Assembly: GCF_009905375.1 (NCBI RefSeq)
Contig: NC_133655.1
Span: 171,181,141-171,245,140, forward strand
Origin: Apium graveolens
Lineage: Eukaryota; Streptophyta; Magnoliopsida; Apiales; Apiaceae
Direction: 5' to 3'
DNA length: 64,000 bases
A program made the translations under genes and the position numbers. Shown piece after piece: positions 47,354-59,003 of this stretch (position 1 is its first letter; each line of letters begins with the position of its first letter). The notes below the pieces were generated by a model, which saw only the letters and a program-made list of their open reading frames with translations, was not told the DNA's origin and ran no database searches.

Positions 47354-48004
47354 GTTCAGCAATTAGTGCAAAATCCAGTTGCTATTGAAGAATCTAATGA
47401 TGGTGAAGAAACTAATGTTTCTAATGCTATTATAGATCCTAAGGATGATCTTTTCTTCCCTGAAGATATGCCTATGCATTTGAGACAACGGAAAATGAAA
47501 GAGTTAGATGCTAAGAAGAAGCATGATTATTTTGATAATCTCTGGAATGCTCATTGGAAAGATGATACATATCCTACTTCCAGAACACAAGCTATTAGAC
47601 TTCTGGAAACAACAGAACAGAAGATTAAAATTCCTGATATGCTCAATCATCTGAAAGCATCAACTTTAGTTGTCAGATCCTTACACACAGCTAATGAAGC
47701 AACTACTGCTCGAATTAATCAGATTAAAGAATCATTGATTGCTTCAAAGCTAACTACTCATCAGGAAATTCAGAAACAAATTGCACTAATAGTTTCCAAA
47801 AAAATGTAATTGAAGCCAGTCAAGCTAGATTGGAAGCTGAACAAGTTCAAATGTCTAATCAACTTACAGCAGTACAGAATTCAATGGAGCTGATTCTTTC
47901 TCTACTGCTTGGTGATGATGCCAAAAAGGGGGAGAAAATTGTTAAATCTAAATACAAATAGCTGACATTGACAAATACTGATGATGAATTTCTTGATGGA
48001 GGTA
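47354..48004 (+). pseudogene. ORF4 of Copia A, central coiled-coil part
   Basis: This stretch is open from the LARD junction to 47809 and reads QNPVAIEESNDGEE, then DLFFPEDMPMHLRQRKMKEL, DAKKKHDYFDNLWNAHWKDD and a long predicted helix (HTANEATTARINQIKESL; LTTHQEIQKQIALIVSKK). A one-base frameshift near 47808 is followed by IEASQARLEAEQVQMSNQL and ELILSLLLGDDAKKGEK. Heptad-like spacing suggests a coiled coil. Copia B carries the same segment reversed (49300-50090). It is interrupted by Copia B at 48005 and resumes at 59004. Confidence 0.75.
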
Positions 48005-48543
48005 TGTTAGGCCCTTAATCAACTATAGAGGGGGGGGTGAATATAGTTAATATAATCAACTCGACAAAGCTTCAACAGAATCAACAGTTTTTATATTAAT
48101 CTTATAAAAACTTATTACACAAGTACTCTCTCGAAAGGATGAACAAATATCCTTGAGAGCTGCTAGTTTATGCGAAAGATATAACAATGTCGCAATGCTT
48201 ATAGCATAAACCTAATTTGTACTTTATATAAAGCACAACTACCAATGTATAAGGAATCCTATTCTATTAACAACAAGGAAACCTATACTATTGCTTCTGA
48301 GATAAAGTCCTTCACCGCCTTGAAATTCCTGTTTCCTTTTCCTCCTCGAAGGTCAACTGATGTGATAAATACTGATTTCATTATCCGTTGACATCATCAT
48401 CCATTGAAATCATCATCCGCTGATATCATATCATCCGTTGATATTTCATCATCCATTGATGTTGTCATCAACATCCGTTGATATATAAGCTGTGAAATGA
48501 ACTTCTGATAGTTTCTGTTTGATATCATCAATTGCTTCTAATA
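48005..48543 (-). repeat. 3' LTR of Copia B
   Basis: On the plus strand it runs from TGTTAGGCCCTTAATC to GCTTCTAATA (the terminal dinucleotide, TG on the element strand, has become TA), 539 bases. It contains the CATCCGTTGATAT repeats (about 48380-48485) and the TTTATATAAAGCAC TATA region (about 48222-48236). A G run of nine interrupts the usual GAGGGGGG stretch. Confidence 0.92.
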
Positions 48544-48557
48544 ATCTCCCCCTACTT
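48544..48557 (-). other. Polypurine tract of Copia B
   Basis: On the minus strand AGTAGGGGGAGAT adjoins the 3' LTR. In Copia A the matching site at 59949-59960 is eroded to GTTGTGGGAGAT. Confidence 0.82.
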
Positions 48558-48644
48558 GTTCATTATGGAATTATGGACAAGTTCCAATTGATGATGTCAA
48601 AACTATCTAAATGCAGGAATCAAGTATGCATATTCAATCTTGCT

Positions 48645-50529
48645 TCAGTGAATATCAGACTTTAACTCTTCATCCTGAACTGCTTCTTGAACTTGAGCAA
48701 TGTCAGAGGTTAACTTCACTTCATCAGCTCAAAATGTTTCCAGAAATCTTCCTTCTTTGACTAGGTTGGATGATTTCTGCTTCAAGTAAATTTTCTTTAG
48801 TATTAAGAGCTTGAACTACTGTATAGAATAAATCTATTAGAGTTTAAGATTTAAATTCCTCAGATACTGACTCCAGCTTTGGCTTTAGTCTTTTAAATCC
48901 TTGACTTTTCTTCTATCTTTTCTTTTCCTTTAAGCTTCATGTCAGCAGTTCCAGTAGCTTGTGATCTTAGAGATCTTTCATCTTCTGTCTGACTGATTTC
49001 CCTTATAACCATACCTCTGGTTGGTCTGTTAGAAGGATCATCTTCATATAGTACTTGAGAAATAACAGCAATATCAGCAATTATTGTCTTCATAGAAAAT
49101 TTAAAGTCTTCCTCCGTTTGCCTTAGCTGTTCAAGATCAACTCCAAGATTTTCTTTTGAAAATATTCTTCTACTTTCCTCAGAATCAAATAATTGAATCT
49201 TTGGATGCTTGTAGAACAAAGTTGTCTTTCTTCCTTTAACTTTCAGAGTTTGAAGATATTGGCTTGCTTCAGCACCAGCTTCTTTCTCCAGAATACCTTG
49301 GTTTTCATCAGCAACAGGTGTGACTTGTGAAGATTATTGTATTTTAGTAGTCAAAGTCAATTCTTTAACTCTTCTTTCATACATGTTGCTTCCTCTTTTA
49401 CTCTCCTTCTGTTCCCCCTTATTACCTCCATCAGGATTTTCATCATCAGTACTTAATAATGACAGCTATTTGCATTTAGATTTATCAATTCCCCCCTTTT
49501 GGCATCATCACCAAGCAGTAGAGAAAGAATCAGCTCCATTGAATTCTGTACTTTGGTAAGTTTATCAGACATTTGAGCTTGATGAGCTTCCAATCTAGCT
49601 TTACGGGCTTCAATTGCTGTTTATCTGGCAACTATTGGTGAAATTTGTTTCTGAATTTCCTGATGAGTAAGCAGCTTTGAAGCAATGAATGATTCTTTAA
49701 TCTGATTAATTTGAGTAGTTGTTGCTTCATGAGCTGTATGTAAGGATTTGACAACCAAAGTTGATACTTTTAGATGATTCAGCACATCAGGATTTGTAAT
49801 CTTCTGTTCAACTGTTTCCAGATGTTCAACTGCACGTGTTCTGGAAATAAGATATGTATTATCTTTCCAATAAGTATTCTAGAGATTATCAGAATAATCC
49901 TGCTTCTTCTTAGCATCTAAATCTTTCATGTTCTGCTGTCTCACATGCATAGGCATATCTTCAGGAAATAAAAGATCATCCTCAAGATCTAACATAGCAT
50001 TAGATACATGAGTTTCTTTACCATCATTAGATTCTTCAATAGAAGCTGGATCTTGCACTAATTTCTGAACTTTATCTTCAGCTTCAGTATGCAGATTAGA
50101 ATGAGAAATTGATCCAGTGGCTTCAAAAGCTTCAACACCTTCAGCAGTTATCTCCACATCTTCAAGTATTATAGATAAATGAATTGGAGCTTCAAGATTA
50201 ATTTCCAGGAGCGCAGATCCTGTAGAATGCTGTGGTGATTCTGAAATGGATGAATCTTTATGAATGGACTGTTGTGCTATTACATCTTCAGCAACAACAG
50301 GGATTTCTTCAGGTGATGAAAAATAAGAATGAATGGACTATTTTTCAATAAAAATAGGGATTATCTCATGTGGTGGAATAGTAGAATGTATGGACTGCAA
50401 GAAAGTATCAGTACTTAGAGTTGCATGGAGACTAATAGCTTTTGATAAATCAGAGTTTTCCTGAGATTCAACAGACTGCTGTTCAACATCTGTTTCTGTA
50501 GTACTCTGAGCATCTGCAAAATATAGCAA
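48645..50529 (-). pseudogene. ORF4 of Copia B, long coiled-coil accessory protein
   Basis: This is the minus-strand homologue of Copia A ORF4. It begins after TATATTTTGCAG with DAQSTTETDVEQQSVESQ (50516 leftwards). It continues with acidic Ser/Thr-rich sequence, AEDKVQKLVQDPASIEESND, LLFPEDMPMHVRQQNMKDL, the coiled coil with some stops, and a well conserved C-terminal domain: DPKIQLFD-like HPKIQLFDSEESRRIF, GVDLEQLRQTEEDFKF, DIAVISQVLYEDDPSNRPTR and VIREISQTED (49219-48950). It ends at a stop (48645-48647) shared with Copia A. Stops and shifts occur near 50335, 49880, 49620 and 48893. I see no signal peptide or membrane segment, which argues against a true envelope protein. Confidence 0.7.
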
Positions 50530-51679
50530 ATAAAACTTAATCTCTCTATTCTTTTAAAGTACTCTCACTACTCCTCACACCACACATCTCATGACTTTTA
50601 ATAGTCAGAGCTTTCTCACAAGGATTACTAAATCATATCTCTCATCTACCTCTCCTTTTGTCAGGAAGGATCCTGCCTCTCTTAAATTCTGTTTTTCTCT
50701 CAATATTTTCACACATCTCACAGAAAAAGGCTCAGAAAGATTGTTCTACAGAAATAAGAGGTGGCTAAAGAAGGGTGATATGTGATCATACAACTAGAGA
50801 TAGTCCTTAACTAAGGTCTAGATGTAATTATGTCAACATGATTTATATCATGAAAAGCATACTATAAATACTGAAAGAACTAAATCAGTATTTAAAATAA
50901 ATGCTGATAAAGTAACACTAGTATTTATACCTTGTGAATTCACAATTAGGCTCATAGTAGATACTGTGGTTATGAAAGTTATTGTTCATTAATAATGAGA
51001 ACCTCCATTTGAATTGGAGAGGATTTAATCAGGTTACTGTCATGTAACATGATCTCAAACCTTTGTTCTTCTTGCAAATAACTAACACTTGAATGTGTTT
51101 AATGAAAGCTATCACAGAGTCTTCAGTAAAGACTGATGAAACCTCTGTGTCTCTGTTAGTATCATCAAGATCTACCTCAACAAGTAGTCTTTAACCAACT
51201 AAATGTTGTTTCTAAGTGGTGAACATAATTCAAGAATTATGACACTTGATTTTTTCCAACATTTGAGAAAAGAATTCAAGTGTTTCAGTTGTAATAAGAC
51301 ATTTAAGATATAATATATATGAAATTTGAGATTGAGTGTGGACAACTTTCTTGATCAGAAAAAGAAAGTTTCAAAAGATTTTGAATCGTAAGCAACACTC
51401 AAAGATTATTACTCCTAGTGATTAAGAATTAAGTCTTCCTTAAATTTCCTTCTTTAACAACAGTTACTTCCTGTAATGCTCAATCTGTACTGTAGTGATC
51501 ATATGAAACTTAAACAAAGATTAGTTTATTCACATGCACTATGAAAAATATCTGATGTTTAGCAGTAACAAGAAGTCACTTAATGAAGCAAAAGAAGATA
51601 ATATATATTCATTAATTAATTAAGAAGTAGAATACAAGATATTCATAGAATTTTAAAAATAAAACCCTAAACAATCTAT
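50530..51679 (-). other. Conserved non-coding stretch between ORF3 and ORF4 of Copia B
   Basis: About 1.15 kb without a frame, homologous over its length to 31985-33200 of Copia A. It includes TCACAAGGATTACTAAATC-type sequence near 50620 that matches the reverse of 33085-33105. The splice-acceptor-like TATATTTTGCAG at its left end is conserved. Confidence 0.5.
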
Positions 51680-52057
51680 CTATTCTAGCTTCTTCTTTTC
51701 TTCTTCCAGTTTCTTCAATGTCCTCCGATGGAAGATTCGTGGCATTGAACCTGCAAGAGAAATGTTATTCTCTTGCAATGCCAGCCATACGAGGCGGCAT
51801 TGTTCTTTCTCGAGATGACTTTGTGCAGCCACATCAGCTCGTCTCATCTCTTCAAACTGAACATCTAGTCTAAAGAGACGAAGGGACTCAGTGTCATCTG
51901 AGTTCAGTCGATCAAGAATTGACTGAGGAATCTCAGAATGATGATAATCTTTGCCATGGAAGACTACCCTGAGTCGCCCAATATCGAAATACAATCTCCC
52001 GTAATCAGGATTTGCTACTGGACGGTAGACTCCACATGAAAGAGAATAGATGGCCAT
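51680..52057 (-). CDS. ORF3 of Copia B, unknown protein (125 aa)
   Basis: Uninterrupted frame in the same position as ORF3 of Copia A. It begins MAIYSLSCGVYRPVANPDYG and continues LYFDIGRLRVVFHGKDYHHSE, then QSILDRLNSDD. The C-terminal half has LQENNISLAGSMPRIFHRRT and a strongly charged tail (KKLEEEKKKLE). Against Copia A only scattered positions are kept, although RNase H, ORF4 and the promoter on both sides are much more alike. No known domain, signal peptide or membrane segment is visible. The length and frame are preserved, so it was probably translated until recently. Confidence 0.6.
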   Translation of the reverse strand: MAIYSLSCGVYRPVANPDYGRLYFDIGRLRVVFHGKDYHHSEIPQSILDRLNSDDTESLRLFRLDVQFEEMRRADVAAQSHLEKEQCRLVWLALQENNISLAGSMPRIFHRRTLKKLEEEKKKLE

Positions 52058-52678
52058 ATATTTGTAATAAGGATTATGAGTATTTTGGAATTTATGAGTG
52101 AAAAGATAATGAGAATCTTTGAGAGTGGAGGGTTGTATTTATAGAAAAGAAAGTAGAAAATGAAGAGACTCTTTGATTGACCATGCAATAATTAGACATA
52201 ATAAGCATACACGATTACGCGTATCTAGGCAAGCAAAAAGTAATCTCTCTCTTCATATATATATTCTCAATGTAAATACTCAAGTATCATCGGATACTTG
52301 CATCAGTAGCTAACCCATTTAAGCAATTAAAAGATATTCCACTCACTCACTGATTAATTAAAAATACTGTTAACAACTTATTTCGAGTAAATTCAAAATA
52401 ATCAGTGAACTATAACAGTCAATCATGGTTTGACCATTATCAGTATGTTAATTACTAGTATCAGGAATTATCAACTACTGACATAAACTATTAGTCAAAA
52501 TAAGTTTAATTAATAATAGAGTTTATAAGCATAATCAGTAGTTTAACATGCAATTATCACATAAGATCATTTAGCACAGTTTGCGTGTTATCATGGCATC
52601 AAGCATTTAGCATAAGAATCAGTATCTAACAAGTACTGACAAATATTAAGATACCATACTTCAAGAATATCAGCAGAC
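52058..52678 (-). promoter_or_regulatory. Conserved internal promoter of ORF3 in Copia B
   Basis: Reading leftwards from RNase H to ORF3 there is no frame. The block ATACGCGTAATCGTGTAT with its GAGATTACTTTTTG neighbour (52207-52250) and the TATA box TATAAATA (52143-52136, followed by CAACCCTCCACTCTCAAAG) match Copia A. The TATA lies about 80-86 bases before the ATG. Confidence 0.65.
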
Positions 52679-53132
52679 TTAATTATCAGAGTTTGAGAAT
52701 TGTCCTGAAATCATTCCCAATTCATTCACCAATCTTGTGAATGTAGCTTCAAAGAGAGGCTTGGTGAATATATCTGCTACTTGGTGATCTGTTGGAACAA
52801 AGACCAATTCCACTGTACCAGCTTCCACATGTTCCCTTATGAAATAATATCGGATACTGATGTTCTTAGTCACTGAATGCTATACTGGATTTCCTGTCAT
52901 TGCAATAGCATTTTGATTGTCACTATATATAGGAATAGAAGAATAGTCTAACCCATAATCCAGCAGCTGATTTTTCATCCATAGAATCTGAGCACAACAA
53001 CTTCTTGTAGCAATGTATTCTACTTCTGCAGTTGAAGTGAAAATTGACTTTTATTTCTTGCTGTATCAAGAAACCAATATGCCTCCAAGAGATTGGTAGC
53101 TTCCAAAATTGGTTTTCCTGTCTATTTTGCAT
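52679..53132 (-). pseudogene. Copia B RNase H
   Basis: C-terminal pol domain: STAEVEYIAT-like core, QILWMKNQLLDYGLDYSS, DNQNAIAMTGNPV (an Asp position kept) and DHQVADIFTKPLFEATFTRL, ending GQFSNSDN. A frameshift near 53066 separates it from RT and a nonsense or frame change lies near 52874. It corresponds to 30560-31028 in Copia A. Confidence 0.85.
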
Positions 53133-54380
53133 CTGGCAAAATTAGCATCTGAATATCCAGTTAGCTTAAAGTCTGAATCTCTAGGATACCATAATCCCAG
53201 ATTCATGGTGCCTTTGAGATATTTAAAAATTCTCTTCACAGCTAATAGATGAGGTTCTCTAGGGTCAGCTTGGAACCTTGTACAGAGATATGTAGCATAC
53301 ATGATATCAGGTCTACTAGCAGTCAGATATAGGAGTGAGCCAATCATACCTCTGTAGTTAGTTATATCTACTGAAGAACTAGTATTCAAATCTAACTTGG
53401 TTGCAGTGGCCATAGGAGTTGATATAGCTGGGTAGTCTTGCATTCCAAATCTTTTGAGTAAGTTCCTGGTGTATTTGGATTGATTTATGAAGATTCCTTC
53501 ATCAGTCTGTTTAACTTGTAACCCCAAAAAGTAATTCAATTCTCCCATCATACTCATTTGATACCTGGACTGCATTAGCTTTGTAAATTTCTCATAGAGT
53601 TTATCATTAGTAGATCCAAAAATGATATCATCAACATAAATCTGTACTAACAACAAGTCCTTACCATGGTATTTATAAAATAGAGTTTTATCAATTGTAC
53701 CTCTTGTGAAACCACTCTCTAGCAGAAATAGAGCAAGTGTTTCATACCAGGCCCTTGGAGCTTGCTTCAATCCATAGAGTGCTTTATCTAGTAAGTAGAC
53801 ATGATCTGGATACTTTGGAGGCTATTCAACATTAACTTTCTCTTCGAGTTTTCCATTTAAGAATGCACTCTTCACATCCATTTGGAACACCTTAAACTTC
53901 TTGTGAGCAGCATATGCAAGAAAGATCCTTATTGCCTCTAACCTTGCAACTGGAGCAAATGTCTCGTCATAATCAATGCCATCTTGTTGTGAGTAACCCT
54001 CTGCAACCAATCTTGCTTTGTTCCTTGTAACAGTGCCTTCATTGTCAGTTTTGTTTCTGAACACCCACTTTGTGCCAACTACAAATCTGTTCTTTGGTCT
54101 TGGCACAAGAGTCCAGACTTTATTCCTTTCAAACTCATTGAGTTCGTCTTGCGTTGTTGTGGCCCAGTCAGCATCTTGCAGAGCTTCTTCAACCTTCTTA
54201 GGTTCAGTTTGAGATAGAAAGAATGGTAGAGAAATTCATTTTGAGTGGCTTTTCTTGTTCTTACACCACAGTCATGGTTTCCAATAATTAAGTCAGATGT
54301 GTTTGACTTAGACCATTTTCTTGCAGATGGAAGTTGACTCCTAGAAGTAGAACCTACCCCTTGATTCATGAATTCTCTGT
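53066..54380 (-). pseudogene. Copia B reverse transcriptase
   Basis: The pre-RT hinge ([20 protein letters not shown]) leads to [51 protein letters not shown] (first catalytic Asp), YGLKQAPRAWYETL and the catalytic box IYVDDIIFGSTND (about 53625-53650, intact), typical of SIRE-type elements. TAG at 53819-53821 and a frameshift near 54080 interrupt. The corresponding part of Copia A is deleted up to TRNLLKRFGMQD. Confidence 0.9.
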
Positions 54381-55230
54381 TATTTCCTTGAGTAGTACCA
54401 CTATTGTTTCCTGATGCTCCCCCTGAATCAGTGTTCCTATTGTCATCAGTATTTGACTCATCAGAGTTTGAGGAAGATGAGTCTGATGATCTTTTTACTG
54501 ATGTTTCTCGTGTTAAATCACTTGTAGTAGTCTCTGAATGTGAATTATGTTGCTTCCCCTCAACATATGCTTCTATGTCAGAAGAATTTCCACTATCCTA
54601 TGGAACCTCAGAGCTTCGAGTGATATCAGGATTTACTGAATCAGAGTCAGGATTTAGAAGTCCAGCATAAGGTACTTCATTTTCAAATCTCAACTTGTCA
54701 TGGTCATCTGCATATTCTAGACCTGTTATCTTTTTGTCATCAAAAGATACATGTATAAACTCCATGACTGTTCTTGTTCTTAGATTGTAAACTCTGAAGG
54801 CTTTTGTAGACAATGGATATCCCACAAAGATTCCTTCATCAGTTTTTAAGTCAAACTTGGTAATCTGCTCCAGATAAGTTTTGAGAACAAAACACTTACA
54901 ACCAAATATATGAAAGTATTTCAAATTTTTCTTCTTCCCTTTCACCATCTCAAATGGTGTCTTTCCATGCTTGTTGATCAATATTGCATTTTATGTAAAG
55001 CAAGTAGTTTGCACAGCCTCAGCCCAGAAGCAGGTAGGCAATCTTGCTTCTTCTACCATGGTTCATGCAGCTTCTATCAGGGTTCTATTCTTTCTTTCAA
55101 CAACTCCATTTTGTTGTGGAGTTCTAGGAGCAGAAAACTCTTGGTTTATCCTCTTGAGTTTGCAGAACTCTTCCATAGAGCTACTCTTGAATGCAGTTCC
55201 ATTATCTCTTCTGATGATCTTCACTTTGTA
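54381..55230 (-). pseudogene. Copia B integrase C-terminal half and hinge
   Basis: Continues from the integrase core: RRDNGTAF (second Asp), NGVVERKNRTLIEAA (Glu), then a frame break near 55050. INKHGKTPFEMVKGKKKNLK and HIFGCKCFVLK follow, then DEGIFVGYPLSTKAFRVYN, the conserved Ty1/copia GKGY-like segment. A Ser/Asp-rich hinge with a stop at 54598-54600 leads to RT. This segment is entirely absent from Copia A. Confidence 0.85.
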
Positions 55231-56026
55231 TGTTGACCCTTTTTCCAGCTCCCTCAAATGATCGAGAAGAATGGATGGAGTTTCATCCTTGGTGTGCAGA
55301 AAATACACCCATGTGTATCTTGTATATTCATCAACAATCACAAGTGTATACCTCTTCTTGACAATAGACATAACATTCACTAGACCAAAGAGATCAACAT
55401 GAAGTAGATGATATGGTTCAAGAATTGAGGATTCAGTTTTACTCTTGAAAGATGTCTTCCTTTGTTTGGCTTTCTGGCATGAATTACATAAGCCATCAGG
55501 AGTAAACATTGCATTGGGCAATCCTCTTACAAGATCTTTCCTCACAAGTTCATTGATATTGTTGAAGTTGAGGTGAGAAAGTCTTTTATGCCAGTTCCAG
55601 TTGTCTTCCACAGATGCTCTACTCAGTAGACAAACTTCTGAATTATTAATTCTTGTGAAGACCTTGGCTTCATATAAACTACCATGTCTCACACCATTTA
55701 ATGTGATCTTGCTATCAGACTTACTGACAATTTCACAATGCTCCTCGTAAAAATTGACATGGTAACCTCTGTCACAGATTTGACTCACACTGATCAGATT
55801 ATGCTTGAGTCCTGCAACCAGAGCTACATTTTCAATGATGACATTTCCAACTTTGATTTTTCCATATCCCAAGATTTTTCCTAAGTTGCCATCTCTATAG
55901 GAAACGCTTGGGCCAGCCTTCTCCTCAAATTCTAATAGCAGGGATTTATAACCAGTCATATATCCTGAGCATCCATTGTCCAATACTAGAGCATTCCTCC
56001 TGTCACCGTGCAATCAGTAATTTGAA
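55231..56026 (-). pseudogene. Copia B protease and N-terminal integrase
   Basis: Open from 56013. Protease motif LVLDNGCSGYMTG, in which the catalytic D-S-G has become D-N-G. SYRDGNLGKILGYGKIKVG and VAGLKHNLISVSQICDRG follow. The gag-pre-integrase finger is intact (HKRLSHLNF, CNSCQKAKQRK) and the core opens with HVDLFGLVNVMS and IVDEYTRYTWVYF (first Asp). This copy retains the 61 or so bases after the protease motif that Copia A lost. Confidence 0.88.
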
Positions 56027-58417
56027 TCAGTTAGTGTTTTTAAGGACCCAGACTTGCTTGGATCCTTTGGCCTTTTTAAATTTGTTAACATATGCAGTAG
56101 AAGACTTCATATCAGAATTTATGTTAACATTCTTACTATCATTATTTATACATACAGAAACAGATTTTGCCTTAACTAAAGAGGGTTTTAGTTTATAGAA
56201 ATCATAATACAAACTGTGATACTTTTTACATGTATAAATAGAGTGTCAAACACTGCCACAATGAAAACAAGGGTTTTGTGGTTTATATCTAGCTGTTCTA
56301 TTCCTAAACTCTGATTTAGAAGGAATAACTTTTATCTCTTTATTCTTCCTACAGGAATTAGCAAGATGATTAGTGCTACCATAGTTTGAACAGGTCTTTC
56401 TAGGTGCATTAGGTTAGGTTACATAATTTCCATTCTTAGTAACACCTAGCTTGCCATTCCTATTTTTCCTAGACCTTTTCCTCTTGTCTTTCATGTGTAC
56501 ATCCTTTAGCTTTTTCTTAAGCTGTTTCTGAGTCATTGAACCAATATTTATTGAGTTTATGTGAACTTGTTCACTCTTTTCAGTAATTAAGTTTGATCTA
56601 AGTGCTGAAGTAGTACCTTCCTCATGAATTGACTTAACAGAATTAGCACTAAGATTAAACTTAATGGTCTTTATTTGAACCTTATTCAATTTGACCTGAC
56701 TATCAGTTTTTATTGGTTCTGTTTTCTCAGTTTCTTCTCCACTTTTCTTATCAGAATTAGATCTAGCTGAATATCCTAATCCTAATCCCCAACAGCCGTT
56801 TTCTAACATTTCCTTAGTTGTCTTTCCTGAGTTAGTCCAAAGTTTAATGACTTCTCTCTCTCTAGAAAGCTCCTTTTCTAGATAACCATGTTTTTCTAAC
56901 AATTTTTCTTTAACATAAACAACATTATCTCTTTCTTTTTGAATTTCTAGCATGGAAAGCAACTCAGTTTCTAGGTAATCATTCCTTTTCTTAAGCACAT
57001 AGTTTTCACTCTTGATTTTATTATTCTCTAAGGTTTGATCCTCAAAACTAACATGCAGAGTTTTAAGAAATACTCTTAATTCATAGATATCATCAGTATC
57101 AAATGCAAGAGTACACTGAGGTACCTTTAATTCAGCATTGTCGGTCTCAACATTAGCATTTGCCATGAGGGCATAGTTGATCCCATCATCTGAGTCTGAT
57201 GAATCATCCCAATTTTTCTTCTTTGAGATCAAAGCTTGTTTCTTCTCAGCTCTGGGTTTTCTGTAGTCAGCTGTAAAGTGTCAAAGTCCATCACAGTTGT
57301 AACATCTCTCTTTTGACCTGTCAGGTTTTCCAGATCTAGCTTCCTTCGAATCAGTATCTCTTCTGTTGTTCCTCTTATCAGAGTTTGAGGAACTGGAACC
57401 TTTTCTGGAAAATCTTTTTCCTTTCTTGAAGTTTCTGTAGACCATCTTCTTGATGCTTTTAACCAGTATGGCATCCATTTGATCCATATCTTCATTGTTG
57501 TTGTGATCACCATCAATTTCTAATTCAGTATCAGGATTTGAGTCATCATCTGAATTTGAAGATTCAGTATCTGACTTAGCAATCATGGCTTTCCCTTTGG
57601 AGTAGCTTTTCCTCCTAGTTTTCTCCTTTGGCTTCTCTTCAACTTTGAGTGCAACTGGTCTAGCTTTTGATCCTTTCCTCTTGCTCCTTTGCTCCGTCTC
57701 TAGTTCATGAGTTTTCAGAACTCCATAGATCTTATCTTGAGGTGTGATGTCAAGTTGATAGTTATCCCTGATTGATGTGACTGTAAAGTCCCACTTTTCA
57801 GGAAGAGCAAGTAGGAACTTCAAGTTTGAGTCCTCCAAATCATATTCTTTGTTGACAAGGGATAAGTCATTCAGCAACTTCTAAAATCTATCATAGATCT
57901 CAGTTAGGGATTCATTGTCCCTTGAGTCAAAGTGCTCATATTCTTAAGTAAGTACCGTCCTCCTGTTCTTCTTGATAGTAGTTGTACCTTGACATTTTAC
58001 TTCTAAAGCATCCCATATCTCTTTTGTTATTTTACATCCAATGACTCTATTGGACATAACTCTATCAAGACTATTGTGCAGGATATGTCTAACCTTAGCA
58101 TCCTTCATGATAGACGAGATATCTTCAGGAGTATTGTCCTTCCCGTCTTTGTCTATCATCTTCTTTGGTTCTCCTGCAAGTGAAACAACTACTTTCATTG
58201 GTTTGTGAGGACCATCATAGATCCTGTATATATATTCAGGATCTGTGGCTTCCAAGCATATGTTCATCCTGACTTTCCAGATTGGATATTCATGCACTTT
58301 CAGGATGGGCACCTTGATTGCTTCATACCTACTCATGTTGCTGCTTATCTGTGATGTGGCTAGGGGTTGTGGCTTCAGATCCAGATTCTGTGTTTCTTCT
58401 TCTCCTTTGTCTGACAT
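56027..58417 (-). pseudogene. Copia B gag with coiled coil and zinc knuckles, broken
   Basis: The ATG at 58417 gives MSDKGEEETQNLD. The gag domain (YPIWKVRMNICLEATDPEYI, TKEIWDALEVKCQG) is stopped at 57944-57946 by TAA in place of CAA, and again at TAG near 57880. It continues LLNDLSLVNKEYDLEDSNLK, a Lys-rich linker and knuckle 1, CYNCDGL-stop-HF. Then follow a long open piece (57232-56414) with a coiled coil (YVLKKRNDYLETELLSMLEI) and a basic patch, knuckle 2 CSNYGSTNHLANSC (a Cys lost) and knuckle 3 CFHCGSV with a stop. Same plan as Copia A. Confidence 0.88.
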
Positions 58418-58463
58418 GGTTGATTAATCTTCAGATCTTAAACTGTTTGTACGTTAACAACAA

Positions 58464-58475
58464 GCTCTGATACCA
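58464..58475 (-). other. Primer binding site of Copia B (initiator tRNA-Met)
   Basis: On the minus strand TGGTATCAGAGC, two bases from the LTR. Confidence 0.9.
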
Positions 58476-58477
58476 AT

Positions 58478-58998
58478 TGTTAGGCCCTTAATCAACTGTA
58501 GAGGGGGGTGAATATAGTTAATATAATCAACTCGAGAAAGCTTCAACAGAATCAACAATTTTTACATTAATCTTATAAAAACTTATTACACAAGTACTCT
58601 CTCAAAAGGATGAACAAATATCCTTGAGAGTTGCTAGGTTATGCGAAAGATATAACAATGTTGCAATGCTTATAGCATGAACCTAATATGTGCTTTATAT
58701 AGAGCACAGTTATCAATGTATAAGGAATCCTATTCTATTAACAACAAAGAAACCTATATTATTGCTTCTGAGATAAAGTCCTTCACCGCCTTGAAATTCT
58801 TGTTTCCTTTTCCTCCTCGAAGATCAACTGATGTGACAAATAATGATTTTATTATCTGTTGACATCATCGTCCATTGATATCCTATCATCCGTTGATATT
58901 TCATCATCCGTTGATGTTGTCATCAGCATTCGTTGATATATAAGTTCTGAAATGAACTTCTGATAGTTTCTGTTTGATATCATCAATTGCTTCTAACA
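58478..58998 (-). repeat. 5' LTR of Copia B
   Basis: On the plus strand it runs from TGTTAGGCCCTTAATC to GCTTCTAACA, 521 bases. TATA region TGCTTTATATAGAGCAC (58690-58706) and CATCCGTTGATAT-type repeats (58860-58940) match the other LTRs of the family. Confidence 0.93.
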
Positions 58999-59003
58999 AG
59001 GTA

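Larger units (their letters stand above)
48005..58998 (-). mobile_element. Copia B: complete SIRE/Maximus-type Ty1/copia element, minus strand
   Basis: The element is 10,994 bases with LTRs at 58478-58998 (5') and 48005-48543 (3'). Perfect target duplications AGGTA (48000-48004 and 58999-59003) flank it, and Copia A ORF4 reads across the site (CTTGATGG-AGGTA-ATAAGG). On the minus strand the order is PBS, gag, PR, INT, RT, RH, ORF3, ORF4, polypurine tract. It is younger than Copia A, into which it inserted, and gives the reference for what Copia A lost. gag and pol have several stops. Confidence 0.94.
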
